In this document: positions 5,400 through 6,066 of the stretch, piece by piece
How positions within the stretch are numbered: position 1 is the first letter of the stretch
Layout: each line of letters opens with the position of its first letter
Notes under the pieces: generated by a model
What the model was told of the DNA's origin: nothing
Seen by the model: only the letters and a program-made list of their open reading frames with translations
The model's database searches: none
Assembly (NCBI GenBank): GCA_050013275.1
Contig: JBEKFO010000262.1
Coordinates: forward strand, 1 to 6,066
Direction of reading: 5' to 3'
From: Roseiarcus sp050013275
GTDB lineage: Bacteria; Pseudomonadota; Alphaproteobacteria; Rhizobiales; Beijerinckiaceae
Length of the DNA: 6,066 nucleotides
Position numbers and translations under genes: made by a program

Positions 5400-6066
5400 C
5401 TAAGCCGCGCGTTCGATCGCCGTGCGCTCGGCCGAGGCGAGGCCGAGCGTCGCGATCGACGTTTGCCCCAGGGTTTCGCGCACGCGTCGCAGCGCCCCCG
5501 CGAGGCGCTGGGCCGGCGCGACCGCGACGGCGACCGCGACGGCGTCGAGCGCCGCCGCGACCTCCGCCGATCGCCAGTTCGAAGCGTGCAGCACAACGAA
5601 ATCATAGCTCGACGCCAGCGCCGCGAGCGCCTCGCCGAGACCTTCGGTCGCGATTGCGCCCTCGCCGGCCGGAATGACGTCGAGGCTCGAAGACAGATCG
5701 CGGTGCAAGACCTCCTCGAACGTCGCGCGTCCGTCGAGCAGCTCCGCGAGCCCGTCCAACCTCTCGCCGCTCTCGGCCTCGCGGTCGAACGTGTCGGGCA
5801 ACCACTCCTGCGACACGCCGAGATCGACCAACGCGACGCGTCCGCGCTTCGCCAGGCGCCGCGCCGCGGTCAAAGCGAGCGCCAGCGTGCGGTCGGTCCC
5901 TTCCCCCGCGAACAGCGTCGTCAACGCCGCGCCCTCGCTCGCGACTTCGGCCAGCCGATCGGCGAGCTCTTCGGCGGAGGAATAGGACGGCGCGATTTCG
6001 ATCGGCTTGGCGATCTCCCGAGCGGCGTCTTCCGGCGCCGACGTCTCCTCCTCTTCCGCCTCGCTC
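5400..6066 (-). CDS. Exopolysaccharide chain-length/BY-kinase-type protein, C-terminal part, degenerate ATPase domain (5' end outside window)
   Basis: The visible 221 codons are open to the right edge, so the N-terminus (probably the Wzz-like membrane part of a GumC/ExoP/Wzc-type protein) is missing. An internal TTG at 5924 should not be taken as the start, because the same frame continues upstream. The visible part opens with an acidic, disordered linker (EAEEEETSAPEDAA), then a CpsD/CapB-like P-loop fold: LTTLFAGEGTDRT (48-60), RVALVDLG (76-83), the family signature GLAELLDGRATFEEVLHRDLS then LDVIPAGEG (105-136), and YDFVVLHASNW (154-164). Active relatives have GxGKS/T in Walker A and IIDxPP at the Walker B strand. 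Here the Walker A lysine is absent (GEGTDRT) and the Walker B aspartate position reads His160. No C-terminal tyrosine cluster exists (tail SAERTAIERAA). It is therefore probably a non-phosphorylating scaffold for polysaccharide polymerisation and export. Confidence 0.8.
   Translation of the reverse strand, partial: SEAEEEETSAPEDAAREIAKPIEIAPSYSSAEELADRLAEVASEGAALTTLFAGEGTDRTLALALTAARRLAKRGRVALVDLGVSQEWLPDTFDREAESGERLDGLAELLDGRATFEEVLHRDLSSSLDVIPAGEGAIATEGLGEALAALASSYDFVVLHASNWRSAEVAAALDAVAVAVAVAPAQRLAGALRRVRETLGQTSIATLGLASAERTAIERAA
5518..5541. repeat. 12-bp tandem repeat, two copies, inside the kinase-like gene
   Basis: GCGACCGCGACG occurs twice back to back (5518-5529 and 5530-5541), followed by a further GCG. 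In the minus-strand gene it encodes an AVAVAVAV run within ALDAVAVAVAVAPAQ, at a hydrophobic strand of the P-loop fold. It probably arose by slippage in GC-rich codons and keeps the frame. Confidence 0.6.

Noticed and set aside
5036..5677. A plus-strand open frame across the gap between the TIR and kinase-like genes
   Set aside because: The translation is Arg/Pro-rich low complexity, it has no ribosome binding site, and it runs antisense into the kinase-like gene.
5400..5924. Treating the kinase-like gene as a complete 174-residue protein starting at the TTG at 5924
   Set aside because: The same frame continues open through an acidic linker to the window edge, and the TTG falls at the first strand of the fold, so the gene is truncated by the window rather than short.
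1..6066. CRISPR array, tRNA, insertion-sequence ends or integration site
   Set aside because: I looked for regularly spaced repeats, a tRNA-like cloverleaf with T-loop, transposase motifs and flanking terminal repeats, and saw none.

Overview
The window reads as chromosomal DNA of a high-GC alphaproteobacterium, probably of the Hyphomicrobiales (a Methylocystis/Methylosinus or Bradyrhizobium-like relative). This is inferred from strong GC bias at third codon positions, short intergenic gaps, few AT-rich promoters, and the protein families present. No rRNA, tRNA, insertion sequence or CRISPR array is visible. The genus cannot be fixed from the sequence alone.

Layout, left to right. Positions 1-52 hold the last 16 codons of an unidentified plus-strand gene. 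Positions 76-471 (+) encode a small, probably three-helix membrane protein of unknown role. It converges on a short secreted beta-type protein (497-853, -). That gene lies 61 bp behind a NodB-type polysaccharide deacetylase (915-1967, -). A divergent promoterless-looking gap of about 120 bp separates the deacetylase from a CelD/FemAB-like acyltransferase of the GNAT fold (2090-3325, +). Convergent to it is a secreted SGNH/GDSL hydrolase (3366-3893, -). Upstream of that on the same strand is a membrane-anchored TIR-domain protein with an extracytoplasmic C-terminal domain (3976-about 5085, -). After a gap with a candidate promoter, three copies of a GGCAA/TTGCC pentamer and a strong GC hairpin comes the C-terminal part of an exopolysaccharide chain-length/BY-kinase-type protein (5400-6066, -), which runs off the right edge. 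Its nucleotide-binding motifs are degenerate.

How the genes fit together. The deacetylase, the CelD-like acyltransferase and the Wzc/ExoP-type ATPase-like domain are typical parts of an exopolysaccharide production and export locus: chain-length control, export, and tailoring of sugars by deacetylation or acylation. The SGNH hydrolase could be another envelope or polysaccharide esterase. The TIR protein is the outlier. It couples a cytoplasmic TIR domain, often an NAD-consuming or signalling module in bacteria, to a membrane helix and a periplasmic domain, and it appears to have its own promoter between a terminator-like hairpin and the SGNH gene. The most interesting items are this TIR-transmembrane-sensor architecture beside an envelope hydrolase and the apparently catalytically dead BY-kinase domain.
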